The notes under the pieces were generated by a model, which made no database searches, was not told the DNA's origin, and was given only the letters and a program-made list of their open reading frames with translations. DNA of 64,000 nt from an uncultured Alphaproteobacteria bacterium (GTDB taxonomy: Bacteria > Pseudomonadota > Alphaproteobacteria > Micavibrionales > Micavibrionaceae): positions 62,001-126,000 of the forward strand of contig CAADGI010000023.1 in NCBI GenBank assembly GCA_900696495.1. Reading direction: 5' to 3'. A program made the translations under genes and the position numbers. Within the stretch, counting starts at the first letter, position 1; each line of letters opens with the position of its first letter. Of this stretch, positions 17,312 to 26,770 are shown in pieces.

Positions 17312-18559
17312 ATGGAACGCTATAAGTACAGAGCTGTAAACGAAAACGGCAGGCCGATCCGGGGCGTGATTTCCGCTGCCAGCGAGACGGACCTTTACAA
17401 CCAGCTTCAGTCCGCCGGCCTCGAGCTTGTCGATTGCAAATCCATACACGAGAAAAAAGGCCTGTCCATAGGCGGATCGATGAAGCGGGTGAAAATCCGC
17501 GACCTCATCCAGTTTTTCATGCACATGGAGCAGATGCAGAGCGCGGGCGTGCCGCTGCTTGACGCGTTGGCCGACATCCGCGACACTACGGACAACAGCC
17601 GCATGCGCGACATCATGACCGAAATCTACCGCGACGTTTCCGACGGGGCGTCGCTGTCCGAGGCGATGGCAAAGCACCCCAAGGTTTTTACAAATCTTTA
17701 TTTGTCGCTGATCAAGGCCGGCGAAGACACGGGCGACCTGACCTCGGTTTACAGGCAGCTTGTGAAATACCTCAAATGGGTTGCCGAGATGCAATCCAAA
17801 ATCAAAAAGGCCATGACATATCCGATCATCGTCATGGTGGTTGTCCTGCTGACGATCTGCATCATGATGGGTATCGTCGTGCCGCAGATTGTCGACTTTA
17901 TCCGCAACATGGATCGCGAGCTCGGCTGGATTACGACCTCGCTGATCGCCACATCCGATTTCTTCAAGAACCCCCTGTTTCATATTTTCGGCCTGCCGGT
18001 GCCGGGCGGCCTGATCGTGCTGCTGACGCCGGTGGTCATCTTCTCGATCCTCAAGGGAATGTGCCGCCTGTCGGAAAACTTTGAATACCATGTGCACAGC
18101 CTGATGCTGAAGACGCCGATTCTCGGCAACCTGATCCGCAAGACCACCATCGCGCGGTACGCCCAGACCTTCGGCGCGCTGTTTGCCAGCGGTATCGATG
18201 TGATCAGCGCGTTGAAATCCGCGCGCCAGACGGTGAACAACAGGGTGCTGCTGGAAGCGATGGAAATGATCGAAAACTACGTCCAGACCGGCAGCCCGCT
18301 GTCCGAGGCCTTCAACTATTCCGGGGAATTCCCGAGCATGGTGGTGCGCATGCTGAAGATCGGCGAGGAATCGGGTAATCTCACGGTAGTGCTGGAGCAG
18401 GTATCGGAATTCTATACCAAGGATGTCGATGAAACGGTCACCAGCCTGATCGCCACGGTCGAGCCAACCCTTACGGGGATCCTCGGTCTTATGATATTAT
18501 GGATTGCGGCTGGCGTGTTCGGCCCGATTTATGCCATGATAGGAGAGTTGCAGATGTAA
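17312..18559 (+). CDS. type IV pilus platform protein, PilC/MshG (GspF) family
   Basis: Polytopic inner-membrane protein that couples the motor ATPases to pilin extraction. The 415 residues show the duplicated GspF domain: first copy with FFMHMEQMQSAGVPLLDAL and a PIIVMVVVLLTICIMMG membrane segment. The second copy has RYAQTFGALFASGIDVISAL and a final membrane segment near ILGLMILWIAAGVFG. The N-terminal YKYRAVNENGRPIRG is the usual family opening. It directly follows the extension ATPase and precedes the PilMN-like gene. Confidence 0.92.
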   Translation: MERYKYRAVNENGRPIRGVISAASETDLYNQLQSAGLELVDCKSIHEKKGLSIGGSMKRVKIRDLIQFFMHMEQMQSAGVPLLDALADIRDTTDNSRMRDIMTEIYRDVSDGASLSEAMAKHPKVFTNLYLSLIKAGEDTGDLTSVYRQLVKYLKWVAEMQSKIKKAMTYPIIVMVVVLLTICIMMGIVVPQIVDFIRNMDRELGWITTSLIATSDFFKNPLFHIFGLPVPGGLIVLLTPVVIFSILKGMCRLSENFEYHVHSLMLKTPILGNLIRKTTIARYAQTFGALFASGIDVISALKSARQTVNNRVLLEAMEMIENYVQTGSPLSEAFNYSGEFPSMVVRMLKIGEESGNLTVVLEQVSEFYTKDVDETVTSLIATVEPTLTGILGLMILWIAAGVFGPIYAMIGELQM

Positions 18560-18606
18560 CTCCTCTTGCTGCGTAAGCCGGTTAACTCTCTGATTTCAAG
18601 GTTTTC

Positions 18607-20235
18607 ATGTCTCTCTCGTTTCTCGCCCCTAACCGCACTGTGATGCTCGTCAGCGACGAGGCTGCCTATATTTATTCCACGAGCGCCCGCGGCGTGCGCC
18701 TGGTCGAGACCGTGCCGTGGGAGGCCGAAAACTTCGAGGACAATGTTGCGGGTATCCTGAAGAAAGATTGCGGCGGCAAGCCTGTCCTGATTCTCAACGA
18801 CATGGTAGAGCAGCATTACCGCAAGGAAAAGGTCCTGAAGGCGGGCGTCAGCGTCATGGACAAATCGGGGATGCTGAGGCGCAAGCTGAATGTCGCGTTC
18901 CCGAATTACCCGGTCAAGGCCGCGTACCCGCTCAAGGAAAAACCGCCCAAATCCGAGAGAAAAATCCCGGCCGATATTTATATTTTCGCCGCCGTTCCCG
19001 ATTCAAAGCAACTCGCGCTGACGATCGGCGCCACCAGCAAGTCGCTGGTTCCGGTTTCGGGGTTCTGCCTGCTGCCCGTGGAATCCTCCGACATGGTTCA
19101 GTCGCTGTCGGCCAGGCTCACGAAAAAAGGCGAGCCCAAATGCCGCTGGGTTCTGTTCATCGGCCAGCATAAAAACGGCTCGCTCCGCCAGATCGTCACC
19201 AAGAACGGCGAACTGGCCCTGACGCGTATGACGCCCATCGTCGAAAGCGACAATGATGTCGAGGCATGGGCGAACGAGGTCCACCAGGAATTCAAGGCCA
19301 CGATGAGCTACCTGACGCGCTTCGGATTCCAGTCCGAAGACGGGTTGCATGTCATCGTCATGGCGAATGAATCCGCGGGCGAAGCGATCGAGGCGAAAAT
19401 CGAGGAGCCGTGCAAATATACGGCGCTGACGTCGTCGGAAGCCGCGCGCGTGCTGAACGTTGCTCTCGGTTCGCAGGACGATTTCCGTTATGCCGATCCG
19501 CTGCATGCCGCCTGGGTGGGCCGCAAGGCGAAATTCATCCTGCCGATGCGCGCCGCGCAGATCGACAATGTCTCCCAGCCGAGAAAAACCGCGATGGCGG
19601 CCTCGGTCGTCCTGGTTCTCGGCCTTTGCGTACTCGGCTACCAGATGCTCAGCCAGTTCGCCTCGATCGCCAGCCTGTCCGGCGATATCGATGAATCCAA
19701 AAGCAAGCTCTCCCAACTCAGCGTTCAGTACGAAAAGGAAGTGCAGCGCAAGGAGGAACTCGGCTTTGACGTCCGCCTTGTCCAGAGCTCGATTGCCGTT
19801 CATGACGCGCTGGAGAAGGTCAATATCAAGCCGCTTGGATTGCTCCAGAATATCGGGCGCGCGCTGGGCAGGGACCTGCGCTTCGACCGCGTGATCGTGA
19901 ACAAGCCGGCTGACAATCTGGTGAACACGCTCATTGACGCCGCAACACCGCAAACATCACCGCCCGTTTTCGAGGTCACGTTGCAGATGACCTATCCAAG
20001 CACCACGAACATCGACAAGGGCAACAAGGAAGTCAGCGACCTCAGGGGACGTTTGCAAAGCCTGCTGCCGAACCACAAGGTCGAGGTCACGAAGCTTCTC
20101 AAGGACTATGAATATGTCGAGGAAATCGTCGTCGAAACGGGCGATCTCGAGAAAAAAGACGTCAGCCAGGATTTCGTCGCGGAAATAAAAATCAAGGGCC
20201 CGCCGCTTGAGCCGCCCGCGGAGGTGTCGCAATGA
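18607..20235 (+). CDS. pilus assembly protein with fused PilM-like and PilN-like parts (MshI/GspL-like)
   Basis: A 542-residue bitopic protein. The large cytoplasmic part (1-325) has the weak beta-rich layout of PilM/GspL actin-like domains but no clear nucleotide-binding motif. A single membrane helix covers about 329-347 (VVLVLGLCVLGY). A periplasmic coiled coil and ferredoxin-like part resembling PilN follow (ISSLSG-type heptads, then VFEVTLQMTYPS). Its stop overlaps the start of the PilO-like gene by four bases. Position and topology, more than motifs, identify it as the inner-membrane alignment component linking motor to secretin. Confidence 0.72.
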   Translation: MSLSFLAPNRTVMLVSDEAAYIYSTSARGVRLVETVPWEAENFEDNVAGILKKDCGGKPVLILNDMVEQHYRKEKVLKAGVSVMDKSGMLRRKLNVAFPNYPVKAAYPLKEKPPKSERKIPADIYIFAAVPDSKQLALTIGATSKSLVPVSGFCLLPVESSDMVQSLSARLTKKGEPKCRWVLFIGQHKNGSLRQIVTKNGELALTRMTPIVESDNDVEAWANEVHQEFKATMSYLTRFGFQSEDGLHVIVMANESAGEAIEAKIEEPCKYTALTSSEAARVLNVALGSQDDFRYADPLHAAWVGRKAKFILPMRAAQIDNVSQPRKTAMAASVVLVLGLCVLGYQMLSQFASIASLSGDIDESKSKLSQLSVQYEKEVQRKEELGFDVRLVQSSIAVHDALEKVNIKPLGLLQNIGRALGRDLRFDRVIVNKPADNLVNTLIDAATPQTSPPVFEVTLQMTYPSTTNIDKGNKEVSDLRGRLQSLLPNHKVEVTKLLKDYEYVEEIVVETGDLEKKDVSQDFVAEIKIKGPPLEPPAEVSQ

Positions 20236-20891
20236 TCCGGGTTCTCGGCGCACGGCGCATTCTGACCATCGTCGCTCTTATCGCGCTCAACGCGTTGCTG
20301 GGGGCGGCTGTCTATTTCTATCTCATGCCTGAAACGCTCAGGAAAAATCAGGAGCTCTCAAGCCTGCGCGGAAAGATTTCGACGGTGCAGGGCGATATCG
20401 GCCGCATGCAGATCGAATTCGATCAGCTCGAAGTTCAGCAGGCCCAGTTTGAAAAACTGCAGAAGCGCGGTTTCTTCGGCGCGCAGGGCCGTCGCGACGC
20501 GGAAAAAGTGTTCCAGAAAATCCAGCAGGAGGCAGGCGTTGTCTCGGCGGTTGCGAATATCCAGGCCGGCAAGATCGAGGATAGCGAGGAAGCCCAGAAG
20601 GCCGAGCACAAAATTCTCGTCAGCCCCGTCACGATCAAGCTCTCGGCCGTGGATGATGTCGATGTCTACAAATATCTTTATCTGGTCGAGCGCTTTTTCC
20701 CCGGCCACATCACATTCAATAAAATCATGCTTGAGCGTAAAACGAACATAAACAACACGGTGCTGCGCGCCATCGCCACCGGCGGCAAGCCGCAACTCGT
20801 CACCGCCGACATTCAGGCCGAATGGCGCACGATGATCCCGCAGAAGGATGTGATCGGCGCGCCCGTTCAGCAGGAGGGAGCGCCTCAATGA
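20232..20891 (+). CDS. PilO/MshJ-like pilus alignment protein
   Basis: A 219-residue protein with one N-terminal membrane helix (about 10-32), a coiled coil (residues 40-85, SLRGKISTVQGDIGRMQIEF) and a small periplasmic alpha/beta domain ending in WRTMIP. This is the architecture of PilO/GspM. It overlaps both neighbours by four bases (ATGA junctions), so production with the PilMN-like and PilP-like proteins is coupled. Sequence identity to named families looks low; the call rests on topology and context. Confidence 0.68.
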   Translation: MIRVLGARRILTIVALIALNALLGAAVYFYLMPETLRKNQELSSLRGKISTVQGDIGRMQIEFDQLEVQQAQFEKLQKRGFFGAQGRRDAEKVFQKIQQEAGVVSAVANIQAGKIEDSEEAQKAEHKILVSPVTIKLSAVDDVDVYKYLYLVERFFPGHITFNKIMLERKTNINNTVLRAIATGGKPQLVTADIQAEWRTMIPQKDVIGAPVQQEGAPQ

Positions 20892-21499
20892 CCCGCATCC
20901 GCTCAGCTTTTTCGATGGTGATTTTCGGCGGCGCATTGCTGGCCGCCGCCGGCTATTCGCTGGCGCAGGACGCTGCCGAACCGATACCGATGGGCATCTC
21001 GTCCCCAGCCGCAACAGGGGAAACCGCGCCTGCTGAGGCGCCTGCCGAAACGCCCGCCGCGCAAACGCCGGAACAGGCCGCCGCCGAGGCGGTCGGCGAG
21101 GAAGCCATCAACCCCAACGAAATTCCATCCGTGCTGTTCACATACTGGGAGCACACCGCGATCACCGACGCAAAAAGAGCGGTCGGCAGCACGCGCGAAG
21201 TCACCCAGGAAGAATGGCAGAACATCAAGGACGAGCCGCTGGGCGTCAAGCCGCCGCCCGAGGAGCGCGATATCACGCTGGGCGGGATCGTTTTTGTGAC
21301 CAGCGCCGACTGGACCATCTGGCTGAACGGCAAGCGCGTAACGCCCAAGGCCATCCCGCGCGAGGTCACCGACCTGAAGGTCTACAAGGAATATATCGAG
21401 ATGAAATGGTACGACGATTACACGAACCAGATATTCCCGCTGCGTATGCGTGCTCACCAACGTTTCAACATCGATACCCGGATTTTCCTGCCGGGTTGA
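20888..21499 (+). CDS. exported MshK/PilP-like pilus accessory protein
   Basis: A 203-residue protein with a signal peptide (ending SLAQD), an Ala/Pro/Glu-rich linker (residues 35-75) and a C-terminal domain. The GGIVFVTSADWTIWLNGKRV core of that domain resembles the homology region of MshK/PilP/GspC, which contacts the secretin. The ATG overlaps the upstream stop in ATGA; an upstream in-frame start inside the PilO-like gene is rejected. It probably bridges the inner-membrane PilMNO-like complex and the outer-membrane secretin. Confidence 0.66.
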   Translation: MTRIRSAFSMVIFGGALLAAAGYSLAQDAAEPIPMGISSPAATGETAPAEAPAETPAAQTPEQAAAEAVGEEAINPNEIPSVLFTYWEHTAITDAKRAVGSTREVTQEEWQNIKDEPLGVKPPPEERDITLGGIVFVTSADWTIWLNGKRVTPKAIPREVTDLKVYKEYIEMKWYDDYTNQIFPLRMRAHQRFNIDTRIFLPG

Positions 21500-21515
21500 C
21501 CAGACTTAAAAGTTC

Positions 21516-22247
21516 ATGGCTGAAGACATACTCGTTCTGGATAATGTCAACATTACGTACGGTAAACTGACCGCCGTGCGCAATGTGTCGTTGCGTCTGA
21601 AAGCGGGCGAAACGTTCGGTTTGATCGGCTTGAACGGCGCGGGAAAAACCAGCCTCATCAAATGCATTCTGGGCCTGCGCTCGGCGAGCGGCGGGCGCAT
21701 CACCGTATTCGGCAAGCCGCCTGAATCAAAAGCCGGGCGTGAGTTACTCGTCTTCCTGCCCGAACGCTTCGAACCGCCCTGGTTCCTGAGCGGCATGGAA
21801 TTCGTGAAATTCTCGCTGGCGCTTTACCGCGAACCGTTTGACGAGAAGAAGGTTATTGATTACGCCAACCGGCTTGCCCTCGATCCCGCCGCGCTGCGCC
21901 GCCGGGTTCAGACTTATTCCAAGGGCATGCGCCAGAAGCTCGGCCTGATCGCCACGATCCTGACCGGCTCGAAACTCATGATTCTGGACGAGCCCATGAG
22001 CGGCCTCGACCCGCTGGCCCGGGCGCTTGTCAAGGACCTGCTGGTGGAATGCCGGGGGCAGGGGCGCACGATTTTCCTGACATCCCATATCCTGGTCGAT
22101 ATGGATGAAATCTGCAGCCGCGTTGCGGTTTTGCATGAAGGAACAATGAATTTTGACGGTTCGCCCGCCGAACTGCGGAAAATCATGAATGCCGAGAATC
22201 TTGAAAGGGCCTTTTTACAATCCATTGAGAAAAAGGCCGCTGCGTGA
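21516..22247 (+). CDS. ABC transporter ATP-binding protein in the pilus locus
   Basis: A 243-residue ABC ATPase of the ABC-2/CcmA-NatA type. Walker A GLNGAGKT is at 38-45, the signature YSKGMRQK at 134-141, Walker B LMILDEP at 154-160, and the His switch in FLTSHIL. The usual Q-loop glutamine is replaced in an LPERF segment, a common variant in this subfamily. No permease is fused; the partner is most likely the membrane protein at 28751-29509, past the secretin. In Myxococcus an ABC pair (PilH/PilI) is required for pilus biogenesis, and this may be the counterpart. The substrate is unknown. Confidence 0.85.
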   Translation: MAEDILVLDNVNITYGKLTAVRNVSLRLKAGETFGLIGLNGAGKTSLIKCILGLRSASGGRITVFGKPPESKAGRELLVFLPERFEPPWFLSGMEFVKFSLALYREPFDEKKVIDYANRLALDPAALRRRVQTYSKGMRQKLGLIATILTGSKLMILDEPMSGLDPLARALVKDLLVECRGQGRTIFLTSHILVDMDEICSRVAVLHEGTMNFDGSPAELRKIMNAENLERAFLQSIEKKAAA

Positions 22248-22315
22248 TAAGTTTAACAATAGGGGGGAAGGGAATCTTTATACGTCCCGGCCTTCTGCAA
22301 CCATAAGGCTCCAAA

Positions 22316-23440
22316 ATGCGTATTCTTCTTAACCAGCTTTTACTGTCGACCAGGCCAGCCGCGCTTCTGCTTGGAACGTGCGCGTTCATCGTTGCCGCGC
22401 CCGCCTTCGCGCAGGACGATATTCTGTTGCCCGCCGACGAGGCCGCGCCGCTGATCGAAGACGGCGTGCCCGAAGAGCCTTCGCATGACCCCTCGATTTT
22501 GAGCGCGCCGGTCGAGCCGGGCGCCGAAGCGCAGGCCGAAGACGCCATGCAGAATTTGCTTGAGAATATCAACGAGGGTAACAAGCCCGCGGAGACCACA
22601 TCTGTCGTTCCCGAAACAGCGCCCCAGGTTGTCGACGGCGCGCCGCCCGCCGATACGGGCCTGACGCCTGAACCTTCCGCCACGGCTGAAAGCGATGTGT
22701 CTATCGTTCCCGCTTTGCCGGCGGATGAGACTCCGGATGAAAACCTGTTCTTTGATGCCGACACGCTGGTTCCGACCGGCGAGCTGGGCTCCAACGCGCC
22801 GCGCAAGGTCAACCCGGCGCTCCAGCCCGCGTCGAAGCTTATCGTCGTTAAAAAGGATTATAACGCCGGCAGCCGTCAGGCGGAGCTTGTCTCGGCCGAG
22901 CGCGCCATCGCTCTGGGGCGTTATGATTCCGCGCTGGAAATTTACAATCAGATGTACGCTAAAAACAGCCGCGACCCGAATATCGTCATGGGCCGCGCCA
23001 TCGCTCTCCAGCATTTAGGCCATGATGAAGAGGCCGTTGCCGCCTATGAAGAACTGCTCGATCTTCGTCCCGGCAATACGCGGGCGGAAATCAACATGCT
23101 CGGCCTGATCGGCCGGAAATACCCGGCTGTCGCGCTGCAGCGCCTTGGCGAACTGCGCGAGAAGGAGCCGCGGAATGTCGCGATCGTCGGCCAGATGGCC
23201 GTGCTCCAGGCGAATATGGGCCAGTACGAGGACGCCATGAAATATCTCGGCATGGCGGCAAGCCTTGAGCCGAACAACGCCAACCATGTCTACAACATGG
23301 CCGTGGTCGCCGATCTTGCCGGCAAAAAAGATTCCGCCGTGCAGTTCTACGAGCAGGCGCTCGAAGTCGACAGCATCTACGGCGGCAACAGATCGATCCC
23401 GCGCGAATCCGTGTTCGAACGCCTGTCGCGTCTGCGCTAG
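22316..23440 (+). CDS. exported TPR protein of the pilus locus (MshN-like position)
   Basis: A 374-residue protein with a signal peptide ending APAFAQ, a long acidic Pro/Ala/Glu-rich disordered region (35-180), and at least four tetratricopeptide-like units in the C-terminal half (ERAIALGRYDSALEIYNQMY, HDEEAVAAYEELLDLRPGN, GQYEDAMKYLGMAASLEPNN, DSAVQFYEQALEVDS). TPR proteins such as MshN and PilF help secretin or pilus assembly. It ends seven bases before the prepilin peptidase gene, in an operon-like arrangement. Confidence 0.8.
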   Translation: MRILLNQLLLSTRPAALLLGTCAFIVAAPAFAQDDILLPADEAAPLIEDGVPEEPSHDPSILSAPVEPGAEAQAEDAMQNLLENINEGNKPAETTSVVPETAPQVVDGAPPADTGLTPEPSATAESDVSIVPALPADETPDENLFFDADTLVPTGELGSNAPRKVNPALQPASKLIVVKKDYNAGSRQAELVSAERAIALGRYDSALEIYNQMYAKNSRDPNIVMGRAIALQHLGHDEEAVAAYEELLDLRPGNTRAEINMLGLIGRKYPAVALQRLGELREKEPRNVAIVGQMAVLQANMGQYEDAMKYLGMAASLEPNNANHVYNMAVVADLAGKKDSAVQFYEQALEVDSIYGGNRSIPRESVFERLSRLR

Positions 23441-23446
23441 GCCGGC

Positions 23447-24223
23447 ATGGGCGCCGAACTGCCGCCTCTCATCATCAACATCATCCTGGTCGTTGTCGGA
23501 TTGTCGCTCGGCAGTTTCGCAACCGCGCTCGCGCACCGCGTACCCGCGCGTAAACCGTTCGGCGCGTCGCGTTCCGCTTGCCCGCATTGCAATCACACGC
23601 TTGGGGTCGCCGATCTCGTTCCCGTGGCGTCATGGGTCATGAGCGCGGGCAAATGCCGCTACTGCCGCAAGGATATCGGCATGGGCTACCCGCTGATGGA
23701 ACTGGGCGTGCTGATGGCCTGCCTCGTGACATACTGGGTGAAAGGCTGGACGCCCGAAGCCGCCTTCATCATCGCCGCCATACCTTTTCTGGCGGCGCTG
23801 CTGGTGATCGATCTGCGGCATATGATTTTGCCGGACGGCCTTTTGATCATCGTCGCCCTGATCGGCGTCGCGCGGATGATTTACAAGGCTGTTTTCCTGA
23901 ACGATTCACCCGACATCGCCATGCTGCTGCAATTTTGTATCGAGATCGCGATCTTCGCCGCCATATCCTGGACGATCGGCTTCATCATGGAAAAGATCAT
24001 GAAAAAGGAGGCCCTCGGGATGGGGGATGTGAAGTTTTTCGCCGTGGCAGGGGTCTGGCTGGGATTATCGAAATTAGGCTGGTTTTGCGGCCTCTCAGGC
24101 TTCTTCGGGGTCCTGTTTGCCGCTGTTTTCCGTAACTTTACAAAAGGAGGGGAGTTCCCCTTCGGTCCGGCCCTGATTGCCGCGCTTTTCCTGCTTGTTT
24201 TGACGGATGGTTCTCTTTTTTAA
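23447..24223 (+). CDS. pilD: type IV prepilin peptidase / N-methyltransferase
   Basis: Inner-membrane aspartyl protease that removes the leader from prepilins and methylates the new N-terminus. The 258 residues include the N-terminal domain with two CxxC pairs (C45/C48 and C70/C73). The two catalytic aspartates are D122 (ALLVIDLRH) and D194 in the GMGD motif. Several membrane helices are spread along the length. It should process the pilin encoded at 31502-32239, whose RG/FTLVE site fits. Confidence 0.93.
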   Translation: MGAELPPLIINIILVVVGLSLGSFATALAHRVPARKPFGASRSACPHCNHTLGVADLVPVASWVMSAGKCRYCRKDIGMGYPLMELGVLMACLVTYWVKGWTPEAAFIIAAIPFLAALLVIDLRHMILPDGLLIIVALIGVARMIYKAVFLNDSPDIAMLLQFCIEIAIFAAISWTIGFIMEKIMKKEALGMGDVKFFAVAGVWLGLSKLGWFCGLSGFFGVLFAAVFRNFTKGGEFPFGPALIAALFLLVLTDGSLF

Positions 24224-24293
24224 GGAATTCATTTAAAATGAAAAACAGGTAAAATTTTACTTTCCGTTCATAAAGTTACGCTAAAACTGTAGT

Positions 24294-24313
24294 ACGGCCA
24301 TCCCATCGGCCGT
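24294..24313 (+). promoter_or_regulatory. short inverted repeat upstream of pilT
   Basis: ACGGCC and GGCCGT arms around ATCCCATC form a small stem-loop 22 bases before the GTG start of pilT and just ahead of its AAGGAG site, in a 112-base spacer. There is no T-run, so it is more likely a leader or operator element than a terminator. Confidence 0.35.
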
Positions 24314-24335
24314 CCCATTCTTAAGGAGACCTCCC

Positions 24336-25505
24336 GTGGATCTGACCCAGCTTCTGGCATTTACAATGCAAAACAAGGCATCCGACCTGCATCTCAGCTC
24401 GGGCAGCCCGCCTGTCATCAGGGTCCATGGCATCCTTAAACGGGTCAAAGGCGATCCGCTCTCGAGCGATGATATCCGCACGATGCTGTACTCGGTCATG
24501 ACCGAAGACCAGCGCGCCGTCTACGAAAAGGACATGGAACTCGACTTCGCGATCGCGCTCGGCGAAAAAGCGCGTTTCCGCGTTAACGGTTTCACCAGCC
24601 GTCTCGGCTCGTGCGCCGTCTTCAGAACGATTCCGACCGAAGTGCCGACCATGGCGCAGCTCGACCTGCCGCCTGTCATGCGACGCTTCGCCGACCTCGA
24701 GAAGGGCATCATCCTCGTCACCGGTCCGACAGGTTCGGGTAAATCGACGACGCTCGCCTCGATGATCAACCACATCAACCTGCATCACCCGAAACACATC
24801 CTCACCATCGAGGACCCGGTCGAATTCTTCCACCATTCGAAAAAGGCGCTGATCAACCACCGCGAAGTCGGAACGGACACCAACTCGTTCTCGCGCGCGC
24901 TGAAATCCGCGCTCCGCGAAGACCCCGACGTTATCCTCGTCGGCGAGATGCGCGATTACGAAACGATCTCCCTGGCCTTGACGGCTGCTGAAACGGGTCA
25001 CCTGGTGTTCGCAACGCTTCACTCGTCTTCGGCCGCGAAAACCATCGACCGCGTCATCGACGTCTTCCCGACGGGCGACAAGGAAATGGTCCGCGCGATG
25101 CTTGCCTCTTCACTGCAGGGCGTCGTGGCGCAGACTCTGTTAAGGCGTGCGGATGGTTCCGGACGCGTCGGCGCGTTCGAAATTCTCGTCGGCACCAACG
25201 CCGTCAGAAACCTGATCCGCGAAAACCAGATTCCGCAGATTTACTCCATGATGCAGACCGGCTCGCGTTACGGCATGGTCACCATGGAGGATTCCGTCAC
25301 CAGCATGCTCGAGGCTGGAATCATCGACAAGGACGAGGCGCGCGAAGCGTTGCTCCGTGTCGGCGGCGGCGACGAAGACCGCGACGAGGATTATGCCGAG
25401 GGCGCGCTCGGCGGCGGCAAGCTGGGCGGTGAAACGCCCATCACCGGTTCCGAAAGCGGCGGCGGCAAAAAATCCGAAGGCTCGGCTGAAGGGTATTCAT
25501 TTTGA
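24336..25505 (+). CDS. pilT: pilus retraction ATPase, PilT family
   Basis: Hexameric motor that depolymerises pili. The 389-residue protein has the N-terminal PAS-like part (ASDLHLSSGSPPVIRVHG), Walker A GPTGSGKST at 130-138, an Asp-box region and Walker B (DPDVILVGEMRD). The His box is TGHLVFATLHSSSAAKTIDRVID, and the AIRNLIRE-type C-terminal motif is also present. It lacks the zinc cysteines of the extension ATPase. It ends in a Gly/Glu-rich tail not seen in typical PilT. The start codon is GTG behind AAGGAG. Its stop overlaps the next gene by four bases. Confidence 0.92.
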   Translation: MDLTQLLAFTMQNKASDLHLSSGSPPVIRVHGILKRVKGDPLSSDDIRTMLYSVMTEDQRAVYEKDMELDFAIALGEKARFRVNGFTSRLGSCAVFRTIPTEVPTMAQLDLPPVMRRFADLEKGIILVTGPTGSGKSTTLASMINHINLHHPKHILTIEDPVEFFHHSKKALINHREVGTDTNSFSRALKSALREDPDVILVGEMRDYETISLALTAAETGHLVFATLHSSSAAKTIDRVIDVFPTGDKEMVRAMLASSLQGVVAQTLLRRADGSGRVGAFEILVGTNAVRNLIRENQIPQIYSMMQTGSRYGMVTMEDSVTSMLEAGIIDKDEAREALLRVGGGDEDRDEDYAEGALGGGKLGGETPITGSESGGGKKSEGSAEGYSF

Positions 25506-26641
25506 ACGCACCCGTCATATTCAACTATCTCAACGCGATGAACGATCACAAAGCCAGTGATCTGTATCTGACCGTCAATCATCCGCCGACGCTCCGGACG
25601 GAAAAGGGATTCATCACGCTTGATAAAAAGCCGATGACTCATGACGACATCAACAATATCCTGAACACGGTTTTGACCGCGCGCCAGAAACGCGATTACG
25701 AAAGCCAGATGGAGCTGAACACGTCGCTCGACATGGGCCGTTACGGGCGGTTCCGTTTGAACGCGCTGCGCCAGAGACAGTTTCCCGCGCTCGTCATCCG
25801 CCGCATCATTTCAAAAATCCCAACCTTCGCCGATCTGCGCCTGCCGAAGATCCTGGAAAAACTTTCGATGGACAAACGCGGTCTCGTGCTCCTGACCGGT
25901 ATGACCGGCTCGGGCAAGTCGACGACGCTGGCCGCCATGGTCGATTACAGGAACATGCAGGAAGAGGGGCACATCATCACGATCGAAGACCCGATCGAAT
26001 ATTATCACGAACATAAAAAATCGGTGGTCACCCAGCGCGAGGTCGGCGTCGATACGGAATCCTATGCAATCGCCCTCAAGAACGCCCTGCGTCAGCGCCC
26101 CGATGTCATTCTGGTCGGCGAGATCCGCGACCGCGAGGTGATGGAACAGGCCCTGACGTCCGCCGAAACGGGGCATCTGTGCCTGGCCACCATACACACG
26201 GCAAACTCCTACCAGGCCATCGAGCGCATCGTGAACTTCTTCCCGGAGGACTATGCCTCGCAAATCCGCCTGAATCTTTCGGTCAATCTGAAGGCGATCG
26301 TATCCCAGCGCCTCGTGCCTTCCATCGAGGGCGGCATGGTGCCGGCGATCGAGGTCATGCTGAACCAGGGCCATGTGCGCGAATTAATTCTCAAGGGCGA
26401 GATCAACAAGATCAAGGATGTCATGGAGCAGAACAGCACGCTCGGCATGTGCAGCTTCGACCAGTCCTTCCTCCAGCTTTATCAGCAGGGCCTGATTACC
26501 GAAGAGGTCGCCATGCTCAACTCCGACAAACAGGCCGACCTCAAGGTCAAGCTGCAGCAGATCAAGCTGTCCGGCAAAAAGGGCAGCGGTCGTGAAGCCC
26601 TTAAAACCTTCGATACATCGGTCATATCCCTTAAGGATTAA
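25502..26641 (+). CDS. pilU: second retraction ATPase, PilU family
   Basis: A PilT paralogue of 379 residues with Walker A GMTGSGKST at 133-141 and an IITIEDPIEYYHEHKKS region typical of PilU. The Walker B segment is RPDVILVGEIRD, and a longer C-terminal tail follows. PilU works with PilT to give retraction under load. The annotated start is a TTG overlapping the pilT stop; an in-frame ATG at codon 13 is the alternative. The gene pair argues for real pilus retraction (twitching, DNA uptake or prey contact) rather than a secretion-only pseudopilus. Confidence 0.88.
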   Translation: MNAPVIFNYLNAMNDHKASDLYLTVNHPPTLRTEKGFITLDKKPMTHDDINNILNTVLTARQKRDYESQMELNTSLDMGRYGRFRLNALRQRQFPALVIRRIISKIPTFADLRLPKILEKLSMDKRGLVLLTGMTGSGKSTTLAAMVDYRNMQEEGHIITIEDPIEYYHEHKKSVVTQREVGVDTESYAIALKNALRQRPDVILVGEIRDREVMEQALTSAETGHLCLATIHTANSYQAIERIVNFFPEDYASQIRLNLSVNLKAIVSQRLVPSIEGGMVPAIEVMLNQGHVRELILKGEINKIKDVMEQNSTLGMCSFDQSFLQLYQQGLITEEVAMLNSDKQADLKVKLQQIKLSGKKGSGREALKTFDTSVISLKD

Positions 26642-26770
26642 GTGTTTATGATATGGGCGGTAGCCACTATGGCTATTGTCTGGTCATCACCGATATGTTC
26701 TAATATTGAAAGTCGCCTCTAACGGCGCGTCCTCGTTTTCTCACTTCATCCTGAATGGGTTCCTTATCAG

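Noticed and set aside
19003-19953. 316-codon frame antisense to the PilMN-like gene
   Set aside because: It falls inside a gene tightly coupled to its neighbours and shows no domain pattern.
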